NCBI RefSeq assembly: GCF_027257955.1
Contig: NZ_JANZNQ010000012.1
Span: 62,001 to 126,000, forward strand
Source: Zhongshania aquatica
Lineage (GTDB): Bacteria > Pseudomonadota > Gammaproteobacteria > Pseudomonadales > Spongiibacteraceae
Reading direction: 5' to 3'
DNA length: 64,000 bases
Both the position numbers and the translations under genes were made by a program. The notes below the pieces were generated by a model, which did not search any database, was not told the DNA's origin, and saw only the letters and a program-made list of their open reading frames with translations. Positions 18,947 through 28,672 of the stretch are shown here, in pieces. How positions within the stretch are numbered: position 1 is the stretch's first letter; every line of letters begins with the position of its first letter.

Positions 18947-19122
18947 CTAAGGCGCGTAAGTTGTTTTATTTCTTTGTTTGCTCGAATTTCGCAGAGCATC
19001 GAGCGGAAGCCTTGGCGTGGTGGTACACAGATTCATGCTGTGTAAAAGCCGGCCAGATAATTTACTGCGGCAGCGTTATTTTTGGTCGAGCAACAGAGGT
19101 CGCGGTGAACTTGCCGCTAGCG

Positions 19123-20373
19123 CTAAGGCTGGCAACTAGTAACGACCTGATTTCTTCCTTGTTCTTTTGCTCGATAAAGGTTGAGGTCGGCAGCGTGGAT
19201 GTTGGCGTCTAGCTTTTCATTGTGCACGCTGGAAATACCAATGCTGATAGAAAATCCAAATTGGTAGTTGTTTTCATCTACTCGGCTGTCTGCAACTTTG
19301 CGTCTAAATTCGTCAAAGCGATTAAAAGTACTCTCACTATCGCTGGTGCTTAGAATACAAAACTCTTCGCCGCCAAAACGCGCAACGAGATCATTTGGAA
19401 ACTCACCACGCAGTAGATCCGCCATATGCTTCAATGCGGTATCGCCGGCTTCGTGGCCATAGCGGTCGTTAATTTTTTTAAAGTGGTCAATGTCAATCAT
19501 CGCTAGCGATAGTGGTGTTTCTTGAAATAACGCTTTTTGGTGCAGTAGCTTCCCTTCGTTAAAGAAATAGCGACGATTGTAGAGCTTGGTTAAGTAGTCG
19601 CGGTTGGCAGCGTCACGAATATCTTGAATATGATCGAGGTAATCGAGATTCTGATTCACGCGGCAGAGTAATTCTTCATAACTAAAAGGCTTGCCAATAA
19701 AGTCATTGGCGCCGCTCTTGAGGAGTTGCGCGGACAGTCGCGCCTCCCCAGAACTTGATAGTCCAATAATAGCCAGTTGGTCTTTCGGGTGGCGTGTTCT
19801 AAGTTGTTGAATAAGTTCGAAGCCATCCATTTCTGGCATATTGTAGTCTGTGATCACGAGCTTGATATCGGGATGTTCCATCATTTTTAGCAAGGCATCT
19901 TTTCCGTTTTCGGCGGTGATAACTTGCAGGCGCTGAATATCCAAGTGACGTTTAAGCATTAACAATGCAGATTTAGAATCGTCGACGATAAGGACTTTGG
20001 TTGAGTAATTCCGATGTACACGCTGGGCGAGGTGGCAAGCGTATTCGTAGGCGCTAATATTTTTCTTTAGAACGTAATCTACTACGCCAAGTTCAATCAT
20101 TTTATTGCGTAATTCGTCGCCGAAATAACCGGTGAGAACAATGACTGGAATATCGTATGACTGAACTACAGGAACTATTTCGCCGTTCGGTGCGTCGGGA
20201 AGATTCAGATCCACCAGTGCGACAGTAAAGTGCTCGGGCTTATCTTTCAGTAGGGACTTGGCCTCGGCACCATTGCGGGCGACATAAGCTGTGAAGCCAA
20301 GAATATCTTCCAAGATTGCTTTCGCCATACTTGCTAGCGCTGCGTTATCTTCTACGACCAAGACGCTTGGCAT
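19123..20373 (-). CDS. Double-receiver diguanylate cyclase (REC-REC-GGDEF)
   Basis: A 416-residue cytosolic response regulator predicted to make cyclic di-GMP. Receiver 1 (about 1-118) has phospho-acceptor Asp55 and a conserved Lys in VLKKN. Receiver 2 (about 125-240) has Asp176 in VITDYNMPEMDG and Lys in IGKPF. The GGDEF domain starts at DYLTKLYNRR (about 259) and has the active-site motif GGEEF at 334-338. The usual product-inhibition site RxxD is FPND, with Phe325 where Arg should be, so feedback inhibition may be lost. No histidine kinase is adjacent. The gene is isolated from comM by 97 bp. Confidence 0.93.
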   Translation of the reverse strand: MPSVLVVEDNAALASMAKAILEDILGFTAYVARNGAEAKSLLKDKPEHFTVALVDLNLPDAPNGEIVPVVQSYDIPVIVLTGYFGDELRNKMIELGVVDYVLKKNISAYEYACHLAQRVHRNYSTKVLIVDDSKSALLMLKRHLDIQRLQVITAENGKDALLKMMEHPDIKLVITDYNMPEMDGFELIQQLRTRHPKDQLAIIGLSSSGEARLSAQLLKSGANDFIGKPFSYEELLCRVNQNLDYLDHIQDIRDAANRDYLTKLYNRRYFFNEGKLLHQKALFQETPLSLAMIDIDHFKKINDRYGHEAGDTALKHMADLLRGEFPNDLVARFGGEEFCILSTSDSESTFNRFDEFRRKVADSRVDENNYQFGFSISIGISSVHNEKLDANIHAADLNLYRAKEQGRNQVVTSCQP

Positions 20374-20470
20374 TGCGAATAGAGCCTTATCATCTGTTTA
20401 TAAACAGCAGTCTACAATTCGCTCCTTGGGAGGGGGATCAGTAATGTTGCCTATGCATTCGCGCATGAGC

Positions 20471-21952
20471 TTATTGATCACCTCGATAAATCATGGCCTC
20501 TTGTAAATGCGCGAGGCTGATGTCCTTTTCATCCGCAAGGTCAGCTATCGTGCGGGCGATTTTAATTAGGCGGTGGTGGGCACGGGCGCTAAGCCCCAGT
20601 TTTTGTTCTGCGCGGAGCATGAATTGTTTGCTGGGGTCATCTAACGCGCAGAACCTCGCCACTTCCTCGGCACTAAGTCTTGCATTGATATTAGAGCTGC
20701 GCTCATGCTGGCGGTCCCGGGCTGCACACACGCGTTCGCGAACCATCGCGCTGCTCTCTGCCTTACTTGAGTCTTGCAGCACTCCCGGCGGTAGTCGAGG
20801 CACGGTGATACGTAAGTCGATGCGGTCGAGTAGTGGGCCGGATAGTTTACTGCGGTAACGTTGAATTTGGTCTGGAGTGCAGCGGCAGTCTTTGTTTTCG
20901 TCGCCGTCATAACCACAGGGGCATGGATTCATCGCTCCGATCAATTGAAATTTTGCCGGAAAAGTTAATTGCTGTGCCGCTCGTGAGATAATGACTTCCC
21001 CCGATTCCATCGGCTCGCGCAGCACTTCCAGTACTTTGCGCGGATATTCCGGTAGTTCATCTAAGAACAAAACCCCGTTGTGAGCTAATGATATTTCGCC
21101 CGGTCGAGGATAACTTCCTCCACCCACTAAAGCTGCCGCAGAGGCGGTGTGATGGGGTGATCTGAAGGGGCGATGCAATCGCAGAGGCTGACTGGCGACG
21201 GACTGGACCGTGGCAATATCTAAGCGCTCGGCCTCAGTTAGGGGCGGTAAAATTCCGGGTAGCCGATTCGCCAATAGCGTTTTACCGGTGCCGGGTGGCC
21301 CACTTAGCAATAAACTATGACCACCAGCTGCGGCAATTTCCAGCGCACGTTTGGCGCCAGCTTGACCTTTAACGTCGCTGAGATCGGGATAGTTGGTTGT
21401 GTCGATGGGTTCAATACTGGCGCCTGCAAAGGGTAGTGTGTTTTGGCCGTGCAGGTGGGCGGCGACGGCGAGCAAGGAGTCCGCTTCGCGCAGGCCGGTG
21501 TCGTTAACGATACTGGCCAGTCCGGTATTTGCAGCGGGTAAGATGAGAATATGGCCTGCCAAATTTGCTTGGATGGCGGCGGGTAAAGCGGCATCAACGG
21601 CACGAAGTTCGCCGCTTAAGCCGAGTTCGCCAATGAGTTCTAGTTTTTCTAATGGCGCGGCAGGCACTTGCCCAGATGCGAGTAAAATACCGATAGCAAT
21701 TGGAAGGTCGAAACGGCCCCCTTCCTTTGGTAAATCTGCGGGTGCAAGATTGACGGTGATACGACTGACCGGAAATTCGAAGCGCGAATTAATTAGCGCG
21801 GAGCGCACTCGGTCGCGACTTTCTCGCACCGTGGCTTCCGGTAAGCCGACAATATTAAAGGCGGGAAGTCCGCCAGATAAATGTACTTCAACGGTGACCA
21901 GTGGGGCATTTACGCCCAGCTTGGCGCGGCTGTAAACGGTGGCGAGTGGCAT
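20471..21952 (-). CDS. comM: YifB/ComM-family Mg chelatase-like AAA+ ATPase
   Basis: A 493-residue AAA+ helicase of the ComM/YifB family. In Vibrio, ComM promotes branch migration during integration of transforming DNA. The N-terminal LonC-like domain opens ATVYSRAKLGVNAPLVTVEVHLSGGLP as joined motifs. The ATPase has Walker A SGPPGTGKTLLANRL, Walker B LFLDELPEY, and the zinc-like cluster CPCGYDGDENKDCRC. The C-terminal Mg-chelatase segment SARAHHRLIKIARTIADL is intact. It is next to ubiK as in Pseudomonas. Presence does not prove competence, because the family is widespread. Confidence 0.94.
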   Translation of the reverse strand: MPLATVYSRAKLGVNAPLVTVEVHLSGGLPAFNIVGLPEATVRESRDRVRSALINSRFEFPVSRITVNLAPADLPKEGGRFDLPIAIGILLASGQVPAAPLEKLELIGELGLSGELRAVDAALPAAIQANLAGHILILPAANTGLASIVNDTGLREADSLLAVAAHLHGQNTLPFAGASIEPIDTTNYPDLSDVKGQAGAKRALEIAAAGGHSLLLSGPPGTGKTLLANRLPGILPPLTEAERLDIATVQSVASQPLRLHRPFRSPHHTASAAALVGGGSYPRPGEISLAHNGVLFLDELPEYPRKVLEVLREPMESGEVIISRAAQQLTFPAKFQLIGAMNPCPCGYDGDENKDCRCTPDQIQRYRSKLSGPLLDRIDLRITVPRLPPGVLQDSSKAESSAMVRERVCAARDRQHERSSNINARLSAEEVARFCALDDPSKQFMLRAEQKLGLSARAHHRLIKIARTIADLADEKDISLAHLQEAMIYRGDQ

Positions 21953-21991
21953 GTCTTCATCCTTGAAGGCCGCATTACGACATAGTAAAAA

Positions 21992-22255
21992 TCAGTCTTT
22001 GCTGTTTGCTTGATTCTCAAGTAGCTCGGTGAGTTCAGCAAGTTGTTTTTCCAAGGCTTCCAGTTTGCCACGGGTGCGATTTAGTACGGCAACTTGTGCG
22101 TCGAATTCGTCACGAGAGACCATATTCAAACGGCTAAAACCGCCCTGCAGTAACACCTGCACTTTTTCTTCTATGTCCTGCTGAATGTCAGGACCGTTAT
22201 TAATTAATCGACCAGCTTGTTGCGCTAGCTGAGAAATAAAATCTGGTTTGGCCAT
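21992..22255 (-). CDS. ubiK: Ubiquinone biosynthesis accessory factor UbiK (BMFP family)
   Basis: An 87-residue protein of the YqiC/BMFP family. UbiK binds UbiJ and is needed for efficient aerobic ubiquinone synthesis in the soluble Ubi complex. It shows an amphipathic N-terminal helix (FISQLAQQAGRL), the VLLQGGFSRLNMVSRDEFD core, and a C-terminal coiled coil with leucine heptads. It is transcribed away from the urease operon and lies 39 bp upstream of comM on the same strand. Confidence 0.92.
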   Translation of the reverse strand: MAKPDFISQLAQQAGRLINNGPDIQQDIEEKVQVLLQGGFSRLNMVSRDEFDAQVAVLNRTRGKLEALEKQLAELTELLENQANSKD

Positions 22256-22370
22256 GGGGTGTCCACCTCTGTAATGGGTTTAAGTGTATCTTAAAAATGC
22301 CATTGGTATGAAGCTAGACGTCTATCGCGTGAATAAGCCGAGCGGCTATGTACTGCGGCACGCGTTTCGC

Positions 22371-22385
22371 GCATTACATTAGTGC
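22371..22385 (+). promoter_or_regulatory. NtrC-like enhancer site upstream of ureD
   Basis: The site reads GCATT-ACATT-AGTGC, close to the NtrC consensus GCAYY-N5-RGTGC, centred about 90 bp before the expected sigma54 start. A weaker second match (GCACG-CGTTT-CGCGC, 22358-22372) overlaps its left side. Confidence 0.65.
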
Positions 22386-22442
22386 ATATATTATGAATCC
22401 AAGAACTGATTTGGCGCAGCTAAGTAAAAATGTGCACAGTGA

Positions 22443-22458
22443 TGGTACAAATATTGCT
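22443..22458 (+). promoter_or_regulatory. Sigma54 promoter of the urease operon
   Basis: TGGTAC at the -24 position and TTGCT at -12 have the GG (22444-22445) and GC (22456-22457) exactly 10 bp apart. The predicted start is near 22468, about 64 bp before ureD. Confidence 0.75.
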
Positions 22459-22531
22459 GTTGCAGTCCGATACTGATGCCGAGATGTGATGGCATTTTAA
22501 ATGGGAAATACACTGAAAGAAGGATTGGCCG

Positions 22532-23455
22532 TTGACGGCGCGAGCCCCCACACAGGAAGTAACTAAACCAATGGCAGTGCCGGACAAAGCCACTGGCGCT
22601 GAGTATGTGCCAATAAAGTCTTGGCAGGCGTCCATTGAGCTTGGCTTTCGCGCCGGTAAAAATCGCACCGATTTAGTGCGTTCTTTGCATAAGGGGCCGC
22701 TACGAGTGCAGAGCCCTTTCTATCCGGAAGACGACTGCTGCCATGTCTACTTGCTACATCCCCCCGGTGGCATGGTGCCGGGCGACGCATTGAGGGTTGG
22801 TTTAAATCTTGATGTTGGTGCAAACGCACTGCTGACCACGCCGTCTGCGGGCAAGGTGTATCGCAGTGATGCTGCAAAAACAGTGCAGTCACAGGGTATT
22901 TCAGCTCAGATTGCCAGCGCTGCTTGTCTTGAATGGCTGCCGCAGGAAACCATTGTTTTTGAAGGCGCAGAGGCGGAGTTGAATAACAACTTTGCCCTGC
23001 AGGGCGACGCTGCGTTATGCGCCTGGGATATTGTGGTTTTGGGTCGTCGCGCCAGCGGTGAAGGTTTTAAAAACGGCCACTGCACCCAGAAAATTGAAAT
23101 AAGCCGAGATGGCAAACTCCTGTTGAAAGAGCGCACTGAATGGCTTGGCGGTAGCCGAATGCTGGATGCGCCTTGGGGTATGGGTGGAATGTCGGTGAGC
23201 GGCACTCTATTTGCTACCCTGCAGTGTGATCAACAGATGATGGACACACTGCGAGAGGGTTTGGCTGAACTTGTTGCCGGCCGAGGCTGGTTGCCTGCAG
23301 AGTGGGGTTTGTCGCAAAAACGTGAGATTTTTTTGGCGCGCTATTTGGGTAATTCACCCGAGCATTGCCGCAAGGGTTTTATGTGGTTGTGGTCGCAACT
23401 GCGGCCTAAGTTAAATGGGCGGGCGGCTTGTCCGCCGCGAATTTGGAATACCTAG
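22532..23455 (+). CDS. ureD: Urease accessory protein UreD
   Basis: UreD is the scaffold that binds apo-urease and, with UreF and UreG, forms the nickel-insertion complex. The 307 residues contain SWQASIELGF, PFYPED, the conserved HPPGGMVPGD, LTTPSAGKVYRS, and WLPQETIVFEGA. The TTG start at 22532 has an AAGGA 7 bases upstream. An in-frame ATG at 22571 would shorten it by 13 residues without touching conserved sequence. It is first in the ureDABCEFG operon, behind a sigma54 promoter. Confidence 0.95.
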   Translation: MTARAPTQEVTKPMAVPDKATGAEYVPIKSWQASIELGFRAGKNRTDLVRSLHKGPLRVQSPFYPEDDCCHVYLLHPPGGMVPGDALRVGLNLDVGANALLTTPSAGKVYRSDAAKTVQSQGISAQIASAACLEWLPQETIVFEGAEAELNNNFALQGDAALCAWDIVVLGRRASGEGFKNGHCTQKIEISRDGKLLLKERTEWLGGSRMLDAPWGMGGMSVSGTLFATLQCDQQMMDTLREGLAELVAGRGWLPAEWGLSQKREIFLARYLGNSPEHCRKGFMWLWSQLRPKLNGRAACPPRIWNT

Positions 23456-23504
23456 CTCGCTCATTGGCGATTGAAATATTGATTGAATACGGGAAGTAAC
23501 GGCG

Positions 23505-23807
23505 ATGGAACTGAGTCCTAGAGATAAAGATAAATTATTAATTTTTACCGCTGCGCTGCTCGCAGAGCGTCGTAAGGCCAAGGGCCTCAAATTGAATTAT
23601 CCAGAGGCGATAGCACTTATTTCCGCCGAGGTAATGGAGGGCGCGCGTGAAGGTCGCAGTGTTGCCGAGATGATGAGCGCAGGTCGTGAAGTATTGAGTC
23701 GTGATGATGTGATGGACGGCGTCGCGGAGATGATTCACGAGGTGCAGGTGGAGGCCACCTTCCCAGATGGCACCAAACTGGTCACCGTGCACAACCCAAT
23801 TGTCTAA
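23505..23807 (+). CDS. ureA: Urease gamma subunit
   Basis: The 100-residue small structural subunit of the cytosolic nickel urease. It begins [23 protein letters not shown] and includes [21 protein letters not shown] and the C-terminal [18 protein letters not shown], all near-invariant in the family. It is separate from UreB, as in most proteobacteria. It lies 49 bp after ureD and 38 bp before ureB. Confidence 0.98.
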   Translation: MELSPRDKDKLLIFTAALLAERRKAKGLKLNYPEAIALISAEVMEGAREGRSVAEMMSAGREVLSRDDVMDGVAEMIHEVQVEATFPDGTKLVTVHNPIV

Positions 23808-23845
23808 GAAATTGTGCAGCCCTTGGTTGCAAGAATGGAGGCTCT

Positions 23846-24181
23846 ATGATTCCAGGTGAAATGCAGATAGCGCAGGGCGATATCGTTTTAAATGCGGGAC
23901 GAGAAACCTGCACAATAGATGTTGCCAACAGTGGTGACCGACCCATTCAAGTCGGCTCCCACTATCATTTTTTTGAAACGAATCTAGCGCTGGTGTTTGA
24001 CCGCGAAGCGAGTCGTGGCTTTCGTTTGAATATTGCGGCGGGTACGGCGGTGCGCTTTGAGCCAGGACAAAGTCGAGAAGTTGAATTGGTTGCCTTGTCG
24101 GGCAAACGCGAAGTCTATGGCTTTCGCGGTGCTGTCATGGGTGCTTTAGATGGCACTGCAAATACAGGAGCAAAGTCATGA
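23846..24181 (+). CDS. ureB: Urease beta subunit
   Basis: The 111-residue beta subunit. Landmarks are [20 protein letters not shown], the [15 protein letters not shown] histidine-containing segment, and [25 protein letters not shown], given here as consecutive motifs. The stop overlaps the ureC start by 4 bases (ATGA), so alpha and beta are translationally coupled. A GGAGG ribosome site precedes the ATG. Confidence 0.98.
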   Translation: MIPGEMQIAQGDIVLNAGRETCTIDVANSGDRPIQVGSHYHFFETNLALVFDREASRGFRLNIAAGTAVRFEPGQSREVELVALSGKREVYGFRGAVMGALDGTANTGAKS

Positions 24182-25881
24182 CAAGTATTGATGGCCGCGC
24201 CTACGCGGATATGTATGGCCCAACGGTGGGTGATCGAGTTCGTCTTGCTGATACTGAACTGTGGATAGAGGTGGAAAAAGATTTCACCACTTACGGCGAA
24301 GAAGTAAAATTTGGCGGCGGTAAGGTTATCCGCGACGGCATGGGGCAGAGCCAGTTAGGTAGGGAGTTTACTCCCGATACGGTTATTACTAATGCGCTGA
24401 TCCTCGATCATTGGGGTGTGGTGAAAGCCGATGTAGCCATTAAGGCTGGTCGTATTACTGCAATTGGTAAGGCGGGCAACCCGGATATTCAGCCAGATAT
24501 CGATATTATAATTGGGCCGTGTACAGAAGTGATTGCTGGCGAAGGCCAAATCTTAACGGCTGGTGCCATTGATGCTCACATCCATTTTATTTGTCCTCAG
24601 CAAATTGAAGAGGCGCTGATGAGTGGTGTGACCACTATGTTAGGTGGCGGCACGGGCCCGGCAACGGGAACCAACGCCACGACCTGTACACCGGGCGCTT
24701 GGCATATCGGCAAAATGCTGCAAGCGGCAGAAAGTTTTCCAATGAATTTAGGATTTCTCGGTAAGGGTAACGCCAGTTTACCCGGTGCTTTAGAAGAGCA
24801 GTTGCAGGCTGGCGCAATGGGTTTAAAACTTCATGAGGATTGGGGGACCACGCCGGCATCGATAGATTGCTGTTTGAGCGTTGCCGAAAAATACGATGTG
24901 CAGGTAGCGATCCATACCGATACTTTGAATGAATCGGGCTTTGTAGAGGATACCATCGCTGCATTTAAGGGGAGGACGATCCACACCTACCACACCGAGG
25001 GTGCGGGCGGTGGCCACGCGCCAGATATTATCAAAGCCTGTGGCTCACCGAATGTCTTGCCGTCCTCTACCAATCCAACCCGTCCCTACACAGTTAACAC
25101 GGTAGATGAGCATTTGGATATGTTGATGGTCTGCCATCACCTTGATCCGAATATTCCAGAAGATGTGGCCTTTGCTGATTCGCGGATTCGTAAAGAGACG
25201 ATTGCTGCGGAAGATATTCTTCACGATTTAGGTGCGTTTTCGATGATCTCGTCGGACTCCCAAGCCATGGGGCGTGTGGGCGAAGTGGTATGCAGAACTT
25301 GGCAAACCGCGCATAAAATGAAAGTGCAGCGCGGCCCACTCGCCGAAGATTCAGAGGGCAGCGATAACTTCCGCGCCCGTCGATATATTTCTAAGTACAC
25401 CATCAATCCCGCCATCGCCCATGGAATTTCCCATGAGGTAGGCTCCATTGAAGTCGGTAAATTAGCGGATTTAGTGTTATGGAAGCCCGCATTTTTCGGT
25501 ATTAAACCGTCGATGATTATTAAAGGCGGCGCCATTGCTGCTGCGCCAATGGGTGATCCAAATGCATCTATTCCTACACCACAGCCAGTGCATTATCGAA
25601 TGATGTTTGGTGCCTTTGGCAAGGCCTGCGTACAGACTTCGGTCAGCTTTGTGAGCCAGCCGGCAATAGATGCGGATATCGCTTCGGGCTTAGGTTTAGA
25701 GCGGCCATTGGTCGCCGTCAAAAATTGCCGCAACGTCACCAAGGCAGACATGGTGTTGAATAATTATCAGCCGGTTATGGACGTCGATCCCGACACGTAT
25801 GAAGTGCGTGCCGACGGACAGCTGCTGATTTGTGAGCCTGCGACCGAGCTACCACTGACACAGTTGTACTGCTTGTTTTAA
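24178..25881 (+). CDS. ureC: Urease alpha subunit
   Basis: The catalytic subunit, which hydrolyses urea to ammonia and carbamate using two nickel ions. The 567 residues are full length. The carbamylated lysine is in [10 protein letters not shown]. Nickel-binding histidines are in DAHIHF, VAIHTDT and [13 protein letters not shown]. The mobile flap is in [20 protein letters not shown], and the nickel-ligand aspartate is in [11 protein letters not shown]. No catalytic residue appears lost. Overlap with ureB and position before ureE fit a single transcript. Confidence 0.99.
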   Translation: MTSIDGRAYADMYGPTVGDRVRLADTELWIEVEKDFTTYGEEVKFGGGKVIRDGMGQSQLGREFTPDTVITNALILDHWGVVKADVAIKAGRITAIGKAGNPDIQPDIDIIIGPCTEVIAGEGQILTAGAIDAHIHFICPQQIEEALMSGVTTMLGGGTGPATGTNATTCTPGAWHIGKMLQAAESFPMNLGFLGKGNASLPGALEEQLQAGAMGLKLHEDWGTTPASIDCCLSVAEKYDVQVAIHTDTLNESGFVEDTIAAFKGRTIHTYHTEGAGGGHAPDIIKACGSPNVLPSSTNPTRPYTVNTVDEHLDMLMVCHHLDPNIPEDVAFADSRIRKETIAAEDILHDLGAFSMISSDSQAMGRVGEVVCRTWQTAHKMKVQRGPLAEDSEGSDNFRARRYISKYTINPAIAHGISHEVGSIEVGKLADLVLWKPAFFGIKPSMIIKGGAIAAAPMGDPNASIPTPQPVHYRMMFGAFGKACVQTSVSFVSQPAIDADIASGLGLERPLVAVKNCRNVTKADMVLNNYQPVMDVDPDTYEVRADGQLLICEPATELPLTQLYCLF

Positions 25882-25914
25882 TGACAGCGGTGTTGCCGAG
25901 AATAAGGAATTAAA

Positions 25915-26415
25915 ATGTTGGAATGTTATGAGCTGGGCAGTGGCACCAGTGATATTCGCTTGGTCCTAAATTATCAGGAGCGGCAGCGTAGTCGCTATCG
26001 CGCAAAAACTTTATGCGGCGTAGAGGTTGCCTGGTTTGTCGAGCGCGGTAATGTGCTCGCCGATGGAGAAGTTCTGGTCGCGACAACTGGCGAAAAAATA
26101 CTGGTAGTGGCGGCGGAAGAAACCGTTTCCGAAGTACGAAGTGACGATCCTCTGTTATTGGCAAAGGCTGCCTATCACCTTGGTAATCGCCACGTTCCTT
26201 TGCAAATTGAAACTGGCGAATTGCGTTATCAGCACGACCATGTGCTCGACGATATGTTGCGTGGACTTGGGCTTACGGTGCTGGTGACGGATAAATCCTT
26301 CCACCCGGAAAATGGGGCTTACCACAATAGCGGTGCTCACCACAGCGGCCATTCCCACGACCACGATCATTCCCATAGTCATGCTGATACCACCCATGAG
26401 CATCATCATGGCTAG
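25915..26415 (+). CDS. ureE: Urease nickel metallochaperone UreE
   Basis: UreE delivers nickel to the UreDFG complex. The 166 residues have the peptide-binding N-terminal domain, then the metal domain with YHLGNRHVPLQIETGELRYQHDHVL as adjoining motifs. The C-terminal tail is very histidine rich: 13 His in about the last 30 residues, ending EHHHG. Such tails store extra nickel. The last codons overlap the ureF start by 8 bases. Confidence 0.96.
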   Translation: MLECYELGSGTSDIRLVLNYQERQRSRYRAKTLCGVEVAWFVERGNVLADGEVLVATTGEKILVVAAEETVSEVRSDDPLLLAKAAYHLGNRHVPLQIETGELRYQHDHVLDDMLRGLGLTVLVTDKSFHPENGAYHNSGAHHSGHSHDHDHSHSHADTTHEHHHG

Positions 26416-27076
26416 GCCCTTATTGCACCTCATGCAGATGGTTAGTCCCGCCTTGCCGGTGGGTGCTTACGCCTACTCGCAGGGTTTGGAGTATGCGGTT
26501 GAGCGCGCTTGGGTTCGCGATATGGATGGTGCAGTCGATTGGATTGGCGAGGTATTAAATCACAGCGTTGGTGGTTTGGATTTGCCGGTCTTGTTGCGAT
26601 TATTAAAAGCCTGGCAGAGTGATGATATAGACGCCGTGGTGTATTGGAATCAAACTCTACAGGCTGCGCGGGAGTCCCGCGAATTACTATTAGAAGATGT
26701 GCAAATGGGTGAAGCGCTTTTGCGTTTGCTCGTGTCATTCGAATTACCTTCGGCGTTGCGCTGGCCTAAGGGCGAAGCGATAAGTTTTGCCACCGGATTT
26801 GCTATGGCTGCCCAGCATTTTGAAATAGACCATGATGACGTTCTTAGTGGCTTTGCGTGGAGCTGGCTAGAAAATCAGGCGGCAGCAGCGATTAAATTGG
26901 TGCCCTTGGGCCAGACTGACGGTCAGCGATTGTTGATGGCCTTAATGCCGTGTTTAGAGGAAAGTGTGGCAAAGGCTTATTTGCGAGCGGATGAAGATAT
27001 AGGTGCAGGCTTGCCGGGTTTGGCAATGGCATCTATGCAACATGAAACGCAATATTCACGATTATTCCGTTCTTAA
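26408..27076 (+). CDS. ureF: Urease accessory protein UreF
   Basis: UreF bridges UreD and the GTPase UreG during nickel insertion. From ATG 26408 it is 222 residues. Landmarks are HLMQMVSPALPVGAYAYSQGLE (two motifs), GGLDLPVL, WNQTLQAARESRELLLED, and KLVPLGQTDGQRLL. The frame also runs open upstream to 26312, but that part is the out-of-phase reading of the ureE histidine tail, so I reject it. The start lies inside ureE, suggesting coupled translation. Confidence 0.94.
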   Translation: MARPLLHLMQMVSPALPVGAYAYSQGLEYAVERAWVRDMDGAVDWIGEVLNHSVGGLDLPVLLRLLKAWQSDDIDAVVYWNQTLQAARESRELLLEDVQMGEALLRLLVSFELPSALRWPKGEAISFATGFAMAAQHFEIDHDDVLSGFAWSWLENQAAAAIKLVPLGQTDGQRLLMALMPCLEESVAKAYLRADEDIGAGLPGLAMASMQHETQYSRLFRS

Positions 27077-27128
27077 TTGAGCGCAAATACATGTCCGTAA
27101 ATATATTAAAAAATATGGAGTTGGAATT

Positions 27129-27746
27129 ATGAAAAAGCCTGCCTTACGGCTTGGTATTGGTGGCCCTGTGGGGTCGGGGAAAACTGCGCTGGTCAAAACT
27201 CTTTGCGCGGAGTTGCGAGAGCGCTTTGATATTGCGGTCATAACCAATGATATTTACACCCGCGAAGATGCAGAGTTTTTGTTGCGCCACGAAGTGCTGT
27301 CGCAGGATCGTATACTCGGTGTCGAAACGGGTGGTTGTCCACATACGGCAATCCGAGAAGATGCGTCGATGAACCTGTCTGCGGTGGCTGAGTTAAGTGG
27401 CCGATTCCCCGATCTAGAATTAATTATGATTGAAAGCGGTGGAGATAATTTAGCGGCGACCTTTAGCCCTGAATTATCTGATCTCACCATTTATGTGATT
27501 GACGTTTCAGCCGGTGACAAAATTCCCCGCAAAGGTGGTCCCGGCATAACCCGCTCAGATTTACTCATTATCAACAAAACCGACTTAGCGCCGCTGGTTG
27601 GCGCCGACCTCGGCGTGATGGATAGAGACGCGAAGAAAATGCGCGGCGATAAACCGTTTATTTTTAGCAACCTAAAAGACGGCAGCGGTGTGGCGGAGAT
27701 TGTGAGCTTTATTATCGAGCAGGGTATGTTAGGGCGTGAGCATTAA
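27129..27746 (+). CDS. ureG: Urease accessory GTPase UreG
   Basis: A SIMIBI-class GTPase that powers nickel transfer into urease. The 205 residues have the P-loop [13 protein letters not shown], the [15 protein letters not shown] segment, the metal-binding CPH of [27 protein letters not shown], and the base-recognition NKTDLAP. It follows ureF after 52 bp, with GGAG before the ATG. Confidence 0.98.
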   Translation: MKKPALRLGIGGPVGSGKTALVKTLCAELRERFDIAVITNDIYTREDAEFLLRHEVLSQDRILGVETGGCPHTAIREDASMNLSAVAELSGRFPDLELIMIESGGDNLAATFSPELSDLTIYVIDVSAGDKIPRKGGPGITRSDLLIINKTDLAPLVGADLGVMDRDAKKMRGDKPFIFSNLKDGSGVAEIVSFIIEQGMLGREH

Positions 27747-27766
27747 CAGCTAGGGAGCAATGAGTG

Positions 27767-28384
27767 ATGGCTGATATGGCACCTTTATTGAGTATTTTAC
27801 TGCTGGGTTTTGCGGCGGGTGTGATTCACGCCTTTGACGCCGATCATATTGCCGCTGTGAGTGGTATTAGTGGTCGCGATGGCGGTCGCCATAGTTTTCG
27901 ATTTGCTTTGCACTGGGGTTTTGGTCATGGACTGGCGGTTATTATTATAGCTACCTGCGTTCTGGTGGCGGGTACCGCGATACCAACTCGATTTAGTGCC
28001 TATGCTGAGGCGGCAGTTGCGTGGATGTTAATTGCCATTGGTATATCGACGTTTATGCACTTGTGGCGACAACATCATCGACGAGGACATGCCCGACCCA
28101 ATAGCTATAACGCTGCGCTAGTTGGTTTGGTCCATGGTAGTGCAGGTTCGGCGCCGCTGCTGGCGGTCATTCCTGCTGCGGGCATGGCAAGTCCGGCGCT
28201 CGGCATGCTGCATATTCTGTTATTTAATGTCGGTTTAATTATGGCGATGGCAGGTGTCGGCGCCGCATTACGCAGCGGTATGAGTGCGGCTGGACGTTAT
28301 CATCACGCCTTGCAATTATCTTTGCAGTCTGGGCTTGGTGTTTTTGCTACTGGTTTTGGTGTATTTCTTTTGTTGTCGAATTAA
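27767..28384 (+). CDS. Nickel/cobalt transporter-like membrane protein (NicO/UreH type)
   Basis: A 205-residue inner-membrane protein with about six hydrophobic segments. The first carries HAFDADHIAAV, the HxxxxDH metal signature of nickel/cobalt permeases. A second histidine-bearing motif, LVHGSAGSAPLL, is typical of the UreH/NicO branch. A cytosolic His/Arg-rich loop lies near residue 100. Directly after ureG and with the same orientation, it most likely imports nickel for urease. The family includes efflux members, so direction is inferred from context. ATG 27767 was chosen over the GTG one codon earlier. Confidence 0.85.
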   Translation: MADMAPLLSILLLGFAAGVIHAFDADHIAAVSGISGRDGGRHSFRFALHWGFGHGLAVIIIATCVLVAGTAIPTRFSAYAEAAVAWMLIAIGISTFMHLWRQHHRRGHARPNSYNAALVGLVHGSAGSAPLLAVIPAAGMASPALGMLHILLFNVGLIMAMAGVGAALRSGMSAAGRYHHALQLSLQSGLGVFATGFGVFLLLSN

Positions 28385-28412
28385 GTCCTGTCGGAGATTT
28401 CTTGGTGCGGCC

Positions 28413-28427
28413 GCGCAATATTGGTGC
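28413..28427 (+). promoter_or_regulatory. NtrC-like site, distal, upstream of urtA
   Basis: GCGCA-ATATT-GGTGC has a perfect right half and a degenerate left half against GCAYY-N5-RGTGC. It is centred about 177 bp upstream of the predicted sigma54 start. Confidence 0.5.
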
Positions 28428-28535
28428 GCTATGCTGCACGGAATAAAAATAGTGCGCTCGCGCCTATGTCACATTTAAGTTTACATTTTCCCTTTAACGT
28501 CATTCTAGCTCCGGTTCTACGCTCTTTAGCACGTC

Positions 28536-28550
28536 GCACCTAGATAGTGC
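28536..28550 (+). promoter_or_regulatory. NtrC-like site, proximal, upstream of urtA
   Basis: GCACC-TAGAT-AGTGC is a full match to GCAYY-N5-RGTGC. It lies only about 29 bp upstream of the -24 element, closer than typical enhancers. Confidence 0.6.
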
Positions 28551-28569
28551 TTTAACGCTCCTTTAATGA

Positions 28570-28586
28570 TTGGCACTAATTCTGCT
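28570..28586 (+). promoter_or_regulatory. Sigma54 promoter of the urt operon
   Basis: TTGGCAC at -24 and CTGCT at -12 have GG (28572-28573) and GC (28584-28585) exactly 10 bp apart. The start is predicted near 28597, about 76 bp before urtA. Confidence 0.85.
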
Positions 28587-28672
28587 ACTACACGTGGGAG
28601 ATTTGCCAGGGTTCACTAATCGTATTTATACAGATTAGCGATATATACAAAAAAAAGAGTACGGAGCTAAAC

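Noticed and set aside
26155-26433. A 92-codon minus-strand Met/Val-rich frame opposite the ureE tail
   Set aside because: It is the antisense of the histidine-codon run (CAT/CAC), not a real membrane protein.
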